Assembly (NCBI RefSeq): GCF_040655075.1
Contig: NZ_JBFAJC010000054.1
Span: forward strand, 1 to 64,000
Direction of reading: 5' to 3'
Origin: Actinoallomurus sp040655075
GTDB lineage: Bacteria > Actinomycetota > Actinomycetes > Streptosporangiales > Streptosporangiaceae
DNA length: 64,000 nt
A program made the translations under genes and the position numbers. Below the pieces are notes generated by a model. That model was given only the letters and a program-made list of their open reading frames with translations, was not told where the DNA came from and made no database searches. Position 1 is the first letter of the stretch. The number at the start of each line of letters is the position of its first letter. Positions 41,257 to 50,587 of this stretch are shown here, piece by piece.

Positions 41257-41711
41257 CGGTCCCGGCCCGGACCGGCTTCGCCCGCCGGCTCTCCGACGTC
41301 GGCTACGGCTACCGCATCGAGGACTCGCCCGGCGTCACCATCCACACCGAGGACGAATGCCGGGAGCTGGCCGGCGGCGACCCGGACCTCCACCAGTCGC
41401 TGCCCCACCGCCTCGCCTACAGCCAGGCCCTGGCCGCAGGCCTCACCCAAGCCGGAATCAAGGGCATCAAGGTCGACTCCCGCATCGACTGAAGGACATA
41501 CCACCGAAGGCCTCGCCACTCATTACGGCGAGGCCTTCGCCCTCAATTTGAAGCGCGAACCGCACTCGACATCTACAACGCCGAACTCACCCAACAGCTC
41601 ACGGACCTGCGGCCTGTGCCATGGGAAACACTGCGGACATGGGCCCAGATCCATCACGTCCTGGCCACCCCGTACTTCGAACGAGGCGGATACCACTGGC
41701 GATGGAAATGA
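41257..41711 (+). other. Two gene-end fragments
   Basis: A first fragment runs to TGA at about 41490 with YRIEDSPGVTIHTEDECREL and AGIKGIKVDSRID. A second ends at 41711 with LDIYNAELTQQLTDLRPVPW and FERGGYHWRWK. Both look like real protein C-termini, but starts are missing and the families are unknown. Nothing is seen between 41712 and 41947. Confidence 0.35.
41506..41538 (+). terminator. Stem-loop
   Basis: GAAGGCCTCGCC, nine-base loop, GGCGAGGCCTTC: a perfect 12-bp stem just after the first fragment end. Confidence 0.75.
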
Positions 41712-41947
41712 TTTTCCCGCTCACTAATGTGTATGAGGTGCCTCGGATCTACTAAGCGCCAAGTTCCCCCATCAGAGGATCTTCCACTCAAGCGCAGAAT
41801 CCCCGTCGAGCAGCCCTTCGATTCGACGATTCACTTCTGGCGGGGGAGAGGGACGCGCGGCGGGTGAGACCCTCGTGTCCCGGCCCATCGGAGCATTCCC
41901 GTTCCGCGCCTTCATGCTCTGCTGGCGTCCGCTGCGAGGTCGCGGTA

Positions 41948-42076
41948 ATGCCGATGGGTCCGTTGCGGCCGGGTGACCCGGGCAGGGTCGGTGACTATGT
42001 GCTGTCGGCGCGGCTGGGTGCGGGTGGGATGGGAGAGGTGTTCTTCGGCCGGCTCCTCAAAGCCCGGCTTGGATAA
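41948..42076 (+). pseudogene. N-terminal fragment of a Ser/Thr protein kinase
   Basis: ATG 41948 reads MPMGPLRPGDPGRVGDYVLS followed by ARLGAGGMGEVFFGR, the glycine-rich ATP loop of PknB-type kinases. After it the frame passes into LLKARLG and a stop. The catalytic lysine and everything downstream are missing. It is cut directly after the P-loop. Confidence 0.65.
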
Positions 42077-42124
42077 CTATGCATCGCATCTACTCAGCCC
42101 CATCGGGAACAACCGAACGCTCAT

Positions 42125-43234
42125 TTATAGGGGTGGGATGGGTGTAGGAAGAGTTCCGGCGCGGATGGCCGTGGCTTGGTCGGGAGTGAACGGTTGCTGG
42201 AACAGGCTCTGGTTTTGTTGCCAGGATCGGAACAGGTCCGCTATGAAGTTCATCCGGTCGCTTAGTTCGACCCAGTCGTCGGCGGCGCTGCCCAGCACGG
42301 TGTTGGGGGTGCGGTCGATGTCGTATAGCAACGCCTTGAGTTCGATGTTGGAAAGATGGGTCAGGTCGGGCGGGAAGGTCACTGCGAGGGCGGCCCGGCC
42401 GATGTCGGCGCCCAGGTGCTGAATGGTGAGGCGGCGGGTCTGCTGGAAGTCGGGGGCGGGCATCCGGAGGTCCATCAGGTGGGCGGTGGCCATGGTCCGC
42501 CACAGCTGTGTCAGGCGCTTACGTAGCATGGGCGAGGCAAGTGGGGAAACCTGCACCGGAACCAGCGCCTCGGTGATGGTCTCTTGCAAGCGGATCTGCT
42601 CGTGCAGACCGATTCGCAGATTGGCCAGCAGGATGTGCTCAGCGCGTTCGGCGGCGTCGCGGGCGCGCATGGCGGCGTGATAGCTGTGCACGGCGGCGAT
42701 CAGCAGTTCCCGGCCGCCCTGTCCGGTCGCGTCGGTACCCACCGCGGCAACGCAGCGTTCGAGCGCGTGGTCTTGGGCAGTGGGGTCGGCGGCGCCTGTG
42801 TACTCCTGGATCAGTTGGGCGTACAGCAACCCCAAGTCCTGGAACACCATGCGGTTACCGATAGAGACGTTATCGCCGACCTGCCGGACGGCGCGGGCGA
42901 CCAGTTGAGGACCGACCGCCTGGATACGCTCGGGAACACGGTGGGCGAAGGCCGTCATGAGGCGGACCATCCGCGGGATGCCCTCACCGCGGATGAAGCG
43001 GCCGGCCGTGCGTGAAGCCCAGGTTCCAAAGCAACACCAGCTGACGTTGTCAGGACCCAGCAGTTCGGCCATCTCGATCGACAGGTCGTGGTAGGCCTGG
43101 GTGATGCGCAGATTGCGCAGCACAGGGTCGGTGGTGGCCGCTATCTCGGCGACCTCCTCCACGGTGACCCGGCAGGTCACATCCCACGCGGGCGAGGTAG
43201 GAGTTGGCCAAGTGCCGGCGGCGTCGAGGGGCAT
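42125..43234 (-). CDS. Conserved hypothetical actinobacterial protein
   Basis: A 369-residue, mostly helical soluble protein I cannot assign. A conserved-looking block is GPDNVSWCCFGTWASRTAGR followed by FIRGEGIPRMVRLMTAFAHR. The later part has VHSYHAAMRARDAAERAEHI. No signal peptide, membrane helix or nucleotide motif is seen. ATG 43234 is chosen as the first Met after an upstream stretch that codes for low-quality sequence; its ribosome binding site is weak. A TATCAT box (- strand, 43270-43265) could be the -10. The gene ends next to the kinase remnant. Confidence 0.65.
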   Translation of the reverse strand: MPLDAAGTWPTPTSPAWDVTCRVTVEEVAEIAATTDPVLRNLRITQAYHDLSIEMAELLGPDNVSWCCFGTWASRTAGRFIRGEGIPRMVRLMTAFAHRVPERIQAVGPQLVARAVRQVGDNVSIGNRMVFQDLGLLYAQLIQEYTGAADPTAQDHALERCVAAVGTDATGQGGRELLIAAVHSYHAAMRARDAAERAEHILLANLRIGLHEQIRLQETITEALVPVQVSPLASPMLRKRLTQLWRTMATAHLMDLRMPAPDFQQTRRLTIQHLGADIGRAALAVTFPPDLTHLSNIELKALLYDIDRTPNTVLGSAADDWVELSDRMNFIADLFRSWQQNQSLFQQPFTPDQATAIRAGTLPTPIPPL

Positions 43235-43350
43235 GTGCGGACGATATCCAGCGCGCTTCTCGCCATGATAGTCACTAAAGGTGATACTAAAACTACTCCT
43301 CGAGAGTAGTGCGCTGCCGTTTGTGTCGTTCACGCCGCTGCGAGTGCTCT

Positions 43351-43389
43351 CCGCCCCCGCCGTCGGCCATGAGACGACGGCGGGGGCGG
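43351..43389 (-). terminator. Second stem-loop downstream of the LPXTG gene
   Basis: CCGCCCCCGCCGTC, 11-base loop, GACGGCGGGGGCGG: a perfect 14-bp stem between the LPXTG gene and the next - strand gene. It prevents read-through into 42125-43234. Confidence 0.7.
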
Positions 43390-43475
43390 CCCTCACCGCG
43401 ACGAGTCATATGGGCCGGACGTCCAGCGCCCGCGACGTCGATTGACCGGTCACCGAACGTGATCCGAAGGCGTCG

Positions 43476-43515
43476 TCTGCCCGCCCGCGCCCACTGGGGA
43501 TCGTGGGCGGGCAGA
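43476..43515 (-). terminator. Stem-loop just after the LPXTG gene
   Basis: TCTGCCCGCCC, 18-base loop, GGGCGGGCAGA, 22 bases beyond the stop codon at 43538. Together with 43351-43389 it is a double terminator. Confidence 0.7.
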
Positions 43516-43537
43516 TTACCCGTCTTTCAGCGTGGTT

Positions 43538-46039
43538 TCAGTGTTGCCTGGCGCGACGCTTCCGGCTCACGAAGACGATTGCCGTGCCGGCACCGAGCAG
43601 CAAGGCACCGATAGCGATCATCAGTAGCAGGTGGGACATACCTGTGAAGGGCAGGTGACCTCCGGGCCCGCCAGGCTTGGTCGGCTTGGTCGGCTTGGTC
43701 GGCGGTGGAGAGGTTGGAGGCGGAGAAGTCGGCGGTGCCTTGAGGAGGTACACGCCGGCGTCGATCGTGTGATCAACTTCTCCCGACTTGCCCGGCGCCG
43801 TGACAGGCGCGTGTCCGTCGCACAGCTGTCCGGTCGTCGGCGGGATCACATTGGAGTCATGTGCCCGGTTGTTACCGGCCAGCGGGAGCGTGAACCGCAG
43901 CTTGGTGGCCGGCGGCTGACCTTGCACCTTGCTGGTGTTCGCGGTACACACGTCGAACTGCACCGTGTATTTCGCACCCGGCGTGAGCTGGTAGGCGGCG
44001 CCGACCCCACCGAAGTAGTACTCGCCGGCGGCATCGGTCTTGGTCGTAGCGACCTGCTTGCCGCTGGCGCTCAACAGATTGATCGTCGCGCTCGGCAGCG
44101 GCACTTCCGCCGGATCCTGGATCCCATTGTGGTCGCCGTCAAACCACACCAGGTTACCGATCTGGATCGGCGCATTCGCCGCCGCATATGCGACATCGCC
44201 GAGCCCACCGGCCTTACCGAACCCGTTCTGGCTCGGACTGACGAACTGGTACCCGTTGGCGGAATGGTTGTTGCCGGGCCCTTGACCGGTCTGGATGTTG
44301 TAGTAACCGGTCCCGTCAGCGGCGTAGTTGTCGGTCGGGTCCATCTCCGTGCTGATGACCCATTGCTGCTGCGGAATGTAGGCGACCGACCCTTGGGCGG
44401 CTTCGTTGTGCACCCCTTCGGGCTGGTTCGGTGCGCCGTTGTTTCGAACGTAGTCGCCCGGGAAGTATTCGACGACGCCGCTGTTCTCGCCGCCGTCGGT
44501 GGCGTAATTGGCGTGGTTGGGGCAATTTCCGGTACCTTCCCACGAGTATCCACCGGTGGGCTTGGCGCAGGCCATGTTGATGTCACCACCAGACATGCCC
44601 ATTTCTGAGGTGTCGATGAGCGGTCGAGGGTCCTGTCCACCCCAACTGAGAACGTCCATGAACCGGTCGCGGAAACCGAGGATCATCGAACCGTCACGGG
44701 CGAAGGCGAGGCTGGCGAGCTCGGGCTGCGGATCGACGAAGACATTGTTGCTTTTGAAGTTGTCCCAGGTCAACAGGTTGGTGTTCCACGGGTTCCAGTG
44801 GTTGGCCCGGTCAACTCCGGCGGCACCGGCATAGACGTAACCGCGCTCGCCGGTAAGCGGATGGGTCATCACCGTGGCGAATCGCTTGCCGTCGTAGGCG
44901 TAGACGACGGCTTTCAGGTCTGCGCGGTTCTGCGTGCTCTCCGCGTCACACACGCCGCCGACGTAGAGCGTGTTGTCATGCGTGGTAAGTCCGAACGGCC
45001 GCCAGTCGGTGCGCGCCGCGCAGCCCGGATTCGGGATGGGCACCGTCGCTTTGGGTGCGGATGCGGAGGCCCTGGTCGCGTTGAAGCTGACCAGGGTCCG
45101 AGTCCGTAGGTCCACCGCGTACAGCGTCGAGCCGTCCTCCGACAGAGCCAGGCCGCCGATGCTTTCCTTACCTGGCGCGTTGGTGAACCCACCGTCCTTC
45201 TTCATGTTGGCGGTGTCGTGCGGCGTCACCGCGGCGCCCGGCACCTTCGCGAACAGGGTCGGCGCGCCCCCGCCGTTGGCCGGTACGGCGTAGATCGCGT
45301 CACCGCCCCTCGGCCCGTACGCGGTGTACCGCCGGGCGAACGCGCCCTGGAACAGCCGGTGCCGGTACCTGTCGTAGGCCAGCGCGAACGTCGTGCCCAC
45401 CTGGGATTGCGTGTCGATCGTGGCCGGGCACGTCGCGTGGTCGGGACACGTGCCCCGAACGTTCGTCCCGAACGCCACCAATGACCGGGTGTCTGTCCCG
45501 CCAGGACCATTCTGGATCGGCACGAAGTACCGCGAGTCCGGCAGCGCGTAGTCGGCCGCGTCCCAGACCCCGGTGATCACCGAGGCGTTCTTGCCGCCCG
45601 ACACGTCCACGAACGTCGTGAAGCTGTCGAAGTGGTTTGCCGCCGTCGAGGCCGGCGCCGCGCGCAGATACTTACTGTACGGCGCCGGGACGGCGACATC
45701 CACGCGGTAGTGGCCGCCGGCCAGCGCGGTCGACCGGGAGACCACCGCCTTTCCGGTGGCATCCGTGATGCCGGTGACCTGATGGCCGACCGGGTCGGTG
45801 ATCTGAACCTTCATGCCCCGCTGCGGCGCATCCATGGTCGCGTTGATCACGCCGGTGCCGAAGAAATCCCGCAGTACCTGAACTGTCAGTGTGCCGTCGC
45901 CAGTCGAAGCGGCGGCCGTCCCAGGCGTCGCGCCCATGGTGCTACCGAACAGCAAGAGAACGCTAAAGCCCACTCGCGCCAGCGGGCCCGTACTACGCTT
46001 CCCGGCTGTCCGGTGCGATCTTCTATCGACTCGGCCCAT
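43538..46039 (-). CDS. LPXTG-anchored surface protein with SdrD B-like domain
   Basis: An 833-residue cell-wall protein. The signal peptide ends at GTAAAS (about residue 45). Residues 48-130 are a beta-sandwich with MKVQITDPVGHQVTGITDAT. A long propeller-like region (about 140-590) has repeats of ALAYDRYRHRLFQG, IGGLALSEDGSTLYAVDL and SLAFARDGSMILGFRD. An SdrD B-like domain (about 615-755) begins IGNLVWFDGDHNGIQDPAEV. A PPTSPPPTKPTKPTKPG spacer precedes the sorting signal LPFTG (about 796-800), a membrane helix and the tail RKRRARQH. A sortase would anchor it to peptidoglycan. Function may be adhesion or surface-polymer binding. Confidence 0.88.
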   Translation of the reverse strand: MGRVDRRSHRTAGKRSTGPLARVGFSVLLLFGSTMGATPGTAAASTGDGTLTVQVLRDFFGTGVINATMDAPQRGMKVQITDPVGHQVTGITDATGKAVVSRSTALAGGHYRVDVAVPAPYSKYLRAAPASTAANHFDSFTTFVDVSGGKNASVITGVWDAADYALPDSRYFVPIQNGPGGTDTRSLVAFGTNVRGTCPDHATCPATIDTQSQVGTTFALAYDRYRHRLFQGAFARRYTAYGPRGGDAIYAVPANGGGAPTLFAKVPGAAVTPHDTANMKKDGGFTNAPGKESIGGLALSEDGSTLYAVDLRTRTLVSFNATRASASAPKATVPIPNPGCAARTDWRPFGLTTHDNTLYVGGVCDAESTQNRADLKAVVYAYDGKRFATVMTHPLTGERGYVYAGAAGVDRANHWNPWNTNLLTWDNFKSNNVFVDPQPELASLAFARDGSMILGFRDRFMDVLSWGGQDPRPLIDTSEMGMSGGDINMACAKPTGGYSWEGTGNCPNHANYATDGGENSGVVEYFPGDYVRNNGAPNQPEGVHNEAAQGSVAYIPQQQWVISTEMDPTDNYAADGTGYYNIQTGQGPGNNHSANGYQFVSPSQNGFGKAGGLGDVAYAAANAPIQIGNLVWFDGDHNGIQDPAEVPLPSATINLLSASGKQVATTKTDAAGEYYFGGVGAAYQLTPGAKYTVQFDVCTANTSKVQGQPPATKLRFTLPLAGNNRAHDSNVIPPTTGQLCDGHAPVTAPGKSGEVDHTIDAGVYLLKAPPTSPPPTSPPPTKPTKPTKPGGPGGHLPFTGMSHLLLMIAIGALLLGAGTAIVFVSRKRRARQH

Positions 46040-46665
46040 AGGCCATCACACTCCCTTGTCAGGTGAACCAGACACCCGCGTCGAGCTGCGCATCCGCTTC
46101 GCGGCCCCGGGTGACACGTCGGCCGCGAAAAAGGGGCCCACCGCTGTTTCCGTGGGCCTGGTTTCATGGTTGTCCTGGAGGTTCAGGCGGAATCCGCCGC
46201 GCGTGAGGGCGCCCATGACAACCGGCGAATCCAGGCTGTGGTAGCTGTAGGCGCGCGGGTCAGTAAACGCACGCGCGTTCGTGGCCTGGGGCGGGACTTT
46301 GCTCAGGCCTTCCGTGGGGTATGCACGGTAGAAAACGGTGCCGATCGGGGCGATGGAAGCGCCCGCGGTGCACCGAATCCCCGCTCCGTTTGCGCGGTTT
46401 GCTGCGCAACTCAATCACCGCGTAATCACCCCCAGCGCCAATCGCCATATGCCATGCGTCAGCGGCGCGCATGCCGTAACTCGATGCCGTCGAACCCTGC
46501 CTTCACCAGTCGGGAACCTGGGCAGGGCGCGACATTCATCCCGAACCCGCCACAAGTTAACGACTCACGGAAACAACACAGAGTCAGTATGGTCATCCCA
46601 AGCACCCACCGAACACAATACTGTACCGCGTGTGCGCCAAGAGTAAGATCGGAGGAAATCGGGGG
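46040..46665. other. Long divergent spacer without a supported gene
   Basis: Between the LPXTG gene and the membrane-protein gene. A - strand frame (46046-46414) contains AYSYHSLDSPVVMGALTRGG with GC-rich third positions, but has no start signal and runs across a terminator. It could be the end of a lost gene. The rest may carry the promoters of both flanking genes. Confidence 0.4.
46128..46158 (-). terminator. Intrinsic terminator with T-run on the - strand
   Basis: On the - strand GGCCCAC, 10-base loop, GTGGGCC, then CC and five T. It is the only classical U-tract terminator noticed here and points toward the LPXTG start at 46039, so it ends an older transcript or attenuates that gene. Confidence 0.6.
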
Positions 46666-47487
46666 ATGAATGCGCGGAACGTGTTAGCGTTGCGCCGCGT
46701 GCGGAGCATAAGAACCCGGCAGAGTCACTCGCGGCGCGCGGCCGGTCGGCGCCGATGGCTGCGGCCACGCTGGGTGGTAGCCGTCATCGCCAGTGCGGCT
46801 GTCGCGGTGGCCGCGCTCCTGGTCGCAAACAGTGGCTCCGCCCGTACCCTTCCGCGCGCATTGACCTCGGATCAGGCGAACCGTCTGGCGATCACGCGGT
46901 TCCGCAACTACCAGGCGGGCGGCCGCGCCGTGACGATCACCGTGCCGGGCACCGCCGGCAGGCTGATCATCACCGGATCCATCGACTACCGCGGCAAGCT
47001 CGGTTACGGCGCGGTGCACGGCACCGGGCGCGATACGTCCAGCAACGGGCTGATCGAGTGGACGGCCACCACCGTGTTCGTCCACCCGATGGCGGACGCC
47101 CCGGGGGACGCACCGGCATCGCCGCCAGGGTCGGGTTGGTACGGCCGTCCGCTGCGAACGTCCGGCAGTTCGCTGGACAGTTCGCTGGCCATTGCGCTGA
47201 GTCTCGGTAGCGACCGGCCGGACAATGCCGAACTACTGCCACAGAACGGTGCCGTCTGGGTTGGGCAGGGCCGGTCTAACGGCCATCAGGTGGACGTCAT
47301 GACCGGGCCGAGCGCCCGTGCCACGTCCGGCACGGCGGGTTCCGTGCGCTACTGGATCGGCTCGGACGGCACCATGTACCGGGTTCGCATCGGCGTGGCT
47401 TCCGAATCGCAGCCTGTGGTCATCGATTTTGACACCCAGAAGTACGTTCCGGTCCGGCCGGTACCCGGAGTCACCCCGACGCGGTAA
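46666..47487 (+). CDS. Membrane-anchored protein of unknown function
   Basis: A 273-residue protein. The first 33 residues are cytoplasmic and very basic (SHSRRAAGRRRWLRPR). One membrane segment (WVVAVIASAAVAVAALLVA, about 36-55) follows, then an extracellular domain of about 215 residues. That domain has beta-prone stretches (AVTITVPGTAGRLIITGSID, RYWIGSDGTMYRVRIGVASE) and no cysteines, and may bind a ligand. ATG 46666 follows GGAGGAAATCGGGGG. It is convergent with the beta-helix lipoprotein gene, with only 7 bases between the stops. No family is recognised. Confidence 0.7.
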   Translation: MNARNVLALRRVRSIRTRQSHSRRAAGRRRWLRPRWVVAVIASAAVAVAALLVANSGSARTLPRALTSDQANRLAITRFRNYQAGGRAVTITVPGTAGRLIITGSIDYRGKLGYGAVHGTGRDTSSNGLIEWTATTVFVHPMADAPGDAPASPPGSGWYGRPLRTSGSSLDSSLAIALSLGSDRPDNAELLPQNGAVWVGQGRSNGHQVDVMTGPSARATSGTAGSVRYWIGSDGTMYRVRIGVASESQPVVIDFDTQKYVPVRPVPGVTPTR

Positions 47488-47494
47488 CCGCCGC

Positions 47495-48838
47495 TCAGGA
47501 TGTCTGCACACGCGCGCCTGCGGCGAGCAGTGACGCCGACGGCAGCGGGACGCCTGTCGTGTCCGGTAGGGCTGGAACGGCCGGAACAGCGGTGGCGCCC
47601 GTGGTGGTGGCGTTTGGGAACTGTGGCTGAGTGCCAGGCACCGCCACATTGGTGAACGGAATACCGCGAGGTGCCGGCGGCCTCGCCCACGTTCCGGACG
47701 GCGAGGACGACCGGGCGGGAAGCGGGCAGGACGCGGTTGTCGCGAGATGGGCTGGCACCGTGGTTCGTAGATCATTGCCGTGCAGGCAATTGCTCCGTCC
47801 CCGCGTGGCGGTGGGGAACGTCCAGCCGACGTCAACGCCGTTGGCGGCGAAGGTGTTGTCCAGGATCTGGTTGCCGTCCGGCGGTATGTCAGCGGTTGCG
47901 GTGATCACCAGCCCGGCGTTGCTGTTGTCGGCGATTCGGTTGCGGACGAACCGGTTGTCGGTGCCGCCATCGATGCCGACGCCGATGCCCCACCCGCCGT
48001 CGGCCTGTTCGGGGGTCGCCGTCTGCTGGTTGGCCGCGATCAGGTTGCCCGCGATGACGGCACCCTGCTGCGGGAGCAGCTTCTCCTGGTGGTCGGAGTC
48101 GGTGGTGAGTCCGACCCGGTTACCGACAAGGCGGTTACCGACCACGTACATGTCGCCACTGGCATTGGTGCCTTCGTAACCGACCGCGTTGAGTTCGGCA
48201 ATGTTGTCCCGCACCACAACGTGACAGGGCCTGCACTGTCCGACGTAGATCCCCGAGTCGGCCCCGCCTGACGCGTACGAGTGCTCGATGACACCGTCCT
48301 GCGCGGAGAACGCGTAGATGCCGTACAGCCCGTTGCGGGTCGCGGTCACGTAGGAGACCAAGAACGATTTCAGGAAGGCGACGGGCTCATCGCCGGTGTC
48401 GTAGCCGCCCGACCGCCCCGGCAATCCGGCAACCGCCTTCGCCGAACCGGTGACCAGGACCCCATTCTGCGTGTTGTTCTCCACGGTCAGGTTCTCCACG
48501 GCTACCCCGGGAGCAGCGACGACGATGCCGTTCGGCTGCTGCAACCGCCCGTCGATGACGACCTTGTCCCGAGACTCGCCACGAAGAGTGATGCGAGCCG
48601 TGGATATCTTCACCGACTCGTGGTAAACGCCCGGCGCGACCAACACGAGATCACCGGGCTGAGCCAGAGACACCGCAGCCGAGATCGTCGGGGCGTCAGC
48701 CGGCACTTTGATCGTCACGTGCACACCGGACGGTCGTCGGCCGTGGCTCGATCCGTCATCGTCGGCGCCGCAGCCGACCAGTACGAGTGCCAGTGTGCCC
48801 AGCACGGCGGCCAACACCCGAGGACCGAAACGAGGCAT
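47495..48838 (-). CDS. Right-handed parallel beta-helix lipoprotein
   Basis: A 447-residue exported protein. MPRFGPRVLAAVLGTLALVL is the lipoprotein signal, ending LVGC with Cys23 as lipid anchor. From about residue 45 on it is a NosD/pectate-lyase-like beta-helix: TISAAVSLAQPGDLVLVAPG, GVAVENLTVENNTQNGVLV, DSGIYVGQCRPCHVVVRDNI, NRFVRNRIADNSNAGLVI. The C-terminal 90 residues are Pro/Thr/Ala-rich. It may bind or trim polysaccharide. ATG 48838 is chosen for the signal sequence. It is divergent from a Tat-exported peroxidase with 68 bp between the starts, so shared regulation is likely. Confidence 0.85.
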   Translation of the reverse strand: MPRFGPRVLAAVLGTLALVLVGCGADDDGSSHGRRPSGVHVTIKVPADAPTISAAVSLAQPGDLVLVAPGVYHESVKISTARITLRGESRDKVVIDGRLQQPNGIVVAAPGVAVENLTVENNTQNGVLVTGSAKAVAGLPGRSGGYDTGDEPVAFLKSFLVSYVTATRNGLYGIYAFSAQDGVIEHSYASGGADSGIYVGQCRPCHVVVRDNIAELNAVGYEGTNASGDMYVVGNRLVGNRVGLTTDSDHQEKLLPQQGAVIAGNLIAANQQTATPEQADGGWGIGVGIDGGTDNRFVRNRIADNSNAGLVITATADIPPDGNQILDNTFAANGVDVGWTFPTATRGRSNCLHGNDLRTTVPAHLATTASCPLPARSSSPSGTWARPPAPRGIPFTNVAVPGTQPQFPNATTTGATAVPAVPALPDTTGVPLPSASLLAAGARVQTS

Positions 48839-48906
48839 GGCCGCATCCTGGCACGGACGTCGGCCGGATTCGGCGGCGTCAGGACGGATATGGCATTGTT
48901 CACACT

Positions 48907-50058
48907 GTGCGCTCACCCCACTCCCACCCGTCACGCCGCGCGTTCCTCAGTGCCACCGGCACCGTGGCGGCCGCCGGCCTCACCGCCGGGTGCGAATCGC
49001 GGTCCGCGCAGCCAGATCGGTCCGATGCCCCTGCGCCGACCCCGTCGGTGTCACCAACGGGCCGGTACCAGGCGGGCATCACGCTCCCGCGACCGGCCCA
49101 ACCGAACCTGCTGGCCGTGGTGGCCGACGTCGATGATGTCGTGGCTGCCGGCCCGTTGCTGGCCGAACTCGGCCAGACCATCCGCACACTCACCTCGGGG
49201 ACCGATACACGACTGCTGGGTCTGCTGCCGGGCGATCTCACCGTGACGATCGGGGTGGGCCCCCGACTGGTGCGTATGGTCGATCCTTCCCTGCCCGGCG
49301 CAGCAGACCTCCCACGATTCTCCCGCGAGCAGATCGCCCCACAGGCACGCGGCGGTGACCTGCTGATACAGATCTGCGCCAGCGACGCCTTGGTAATACC
49401 GATCGTCGCTGCCGCACTCCTGAACCAGGCTGGTGACCGGATACACGAACGCTGGCGGCAGTCCGGAGTCCGCGGTTCGAACGTTCCAGTGGATCAAGGT
49501 CTTACCGCGCCACGAAACCTGTTCGGTTTCATCGACGGCATCGTTGGCCCCCACACGACGGCCGAACAACAACGCCACCTATGGTTGGCCGGGCCGGCTC
49601 CGGTCGCCGGTGGCACCCTTGCCGTACTACGACGTATGGAACTCGACCTACCGCGGTTCGCCACGCTGTCCGTTGCCGACCAGGAGGCCGTCTTCGGCCG
49701 ACACCGAGCCACTGGCGTGCCCCTCTCCGGTGGCACCATCGCCTCGGGCCCGGACCTCGGCGCCAAAACGCCGGACGGACGCTACCTCGTCCCGGCAGAC
49801 GCCCACGTCCGCAGAGCGAACGCCAACGCGGTCGGCGTCGGCCTCATGCTCCGTCGCTCCTACAGTACCGACGAACCCGCCCCCGGCCTGCTCTTCATGA
49901 GCTTCCAGAACGACATACGAACATTCACCAACACCCTCACCAATATGGATAATTCCGACGCGCTGGTGAAATTCACGACCACGACCGCCAGCGGGACCTT
50001 CCTGATACTTCCCGGTTTCGACCAACAACACCCGCTTGGTGCCCAGCTCTTCCACTGA
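48907..50058 (+). CDS. DyP-type heme peroxidase, Tat-exported lipoprotein
   Basis: A 383-residue enzyme. The start is a twin-arginine signal, PSRRAFLSATGTVAAAGLTA, ending in a lipobox with Cys29, so the protein is folded before export and may be lipid anchored. The DyP fold follows: GRYQAGITLPRPAQPNLLAV, the catalytic GFIDG (Asp at about 210), the proximal heme His in PADAHVRRANA (about 300), and the distal Arg in LMLRRSYSTD (about 316). These are EfeB/DyP-family hallmarks. It oxidises dyes, phenols or iron/heme-related substrates with H2O2. GTG 48907 has no Shine-Dalgarno sequence and may be leaderless. Confidence 0.92.
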   Translation: MRSPHSHPSRRAFLSATGTVAAAGLTAGCESRSAQPDRSDAPAPTPSVSPTGRYQAGITLPRPAQPNLLAVVADVDDVVAAGPLLAELGQTIRTLTSGTDTRLLGLLPGDLTVTIGVGPRLVRMVDPSLPGAADLPRFSREQIAPQARGGDLLIQICASDALVIPIVAAALLNQAGDRIHERWRQSGVRGSNVPVDQGLTAPRNLFGFIDGIVGPHTTAEQQRHLWLAGPAPVAGGTLAVLRRMELDLPRFATLSVADQEAVFGRHRATGVPLSGGTIASGPDLGAKTPDGRYLVPADAHVRRANANAVGVGLMLRRSYSTDEPAPGLLFMSFQNDIRTFTNTLTNMDNSDALVKFTTTTASGTFLILPGFDQQHPLGAQLFH

Positions 50059-50587
50059 ACAGGCCGACAACGGTTGCACGGCCGCTCCATCCGCTTCCGC
50101 TTCACCGCACTGTCGACGATCCGGGAACATCTCCGCGAGTACGGGGAGCAGCAGGCGTGTACCGCTCGAAAACCCGGTCCGGGCGCTGACCTGCAGGTAC
50201 AGGGGGAGTAGACCGTTAAGCAGCTGTCCGGAAAACGCGGGGCGCATCAAACCCCGGTGGGGGTATCGGCGCGTGCACGGCGAACTGCTCGTACCTACTC
50301 CTGACCAGGTCATCCTGTGCGGAGCGCAGCCGCGCCGCGCCCGCCGTCACCGCAGCACGCGATCCGCCGCGATCGCGACGTGACCGAATCCCTGCCTCCG
50401 AGAGCGCGCCTTCGCTCTCGTGCACCACGCCCGTGGACGCAAGCTTCCGGTGCCGGGTCGTGCCAGCGTGGCACGGCCTGTTTCTCCAGCACGGTGGCCG
50501 GGCTGAGCGCATCGATCGCCGATCGGTCCAGGGCGGAGCGGTGCGCATGCGGCGGGTCTACACGACTCGCACAGGCGCTTTCCTGCT
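50059..50587. other. Convergent spacer with an integrase fragment
   Basis: Between the peroxidase gene and the sugar permease gene. At 50246-50298 (+ strand) the frame reads IKPRWGYRRVHGELL, a signature of rve/IS3-type integrases. The rest shows no gene. Confidence 0.45.

Noticed and set aside
46046..46414. - strand gene of 122 codons
   Set aside because: The sequence has some coding character but no start signal, no family, and it crosses a U-tract terminator. It is described as a possible remnant only.
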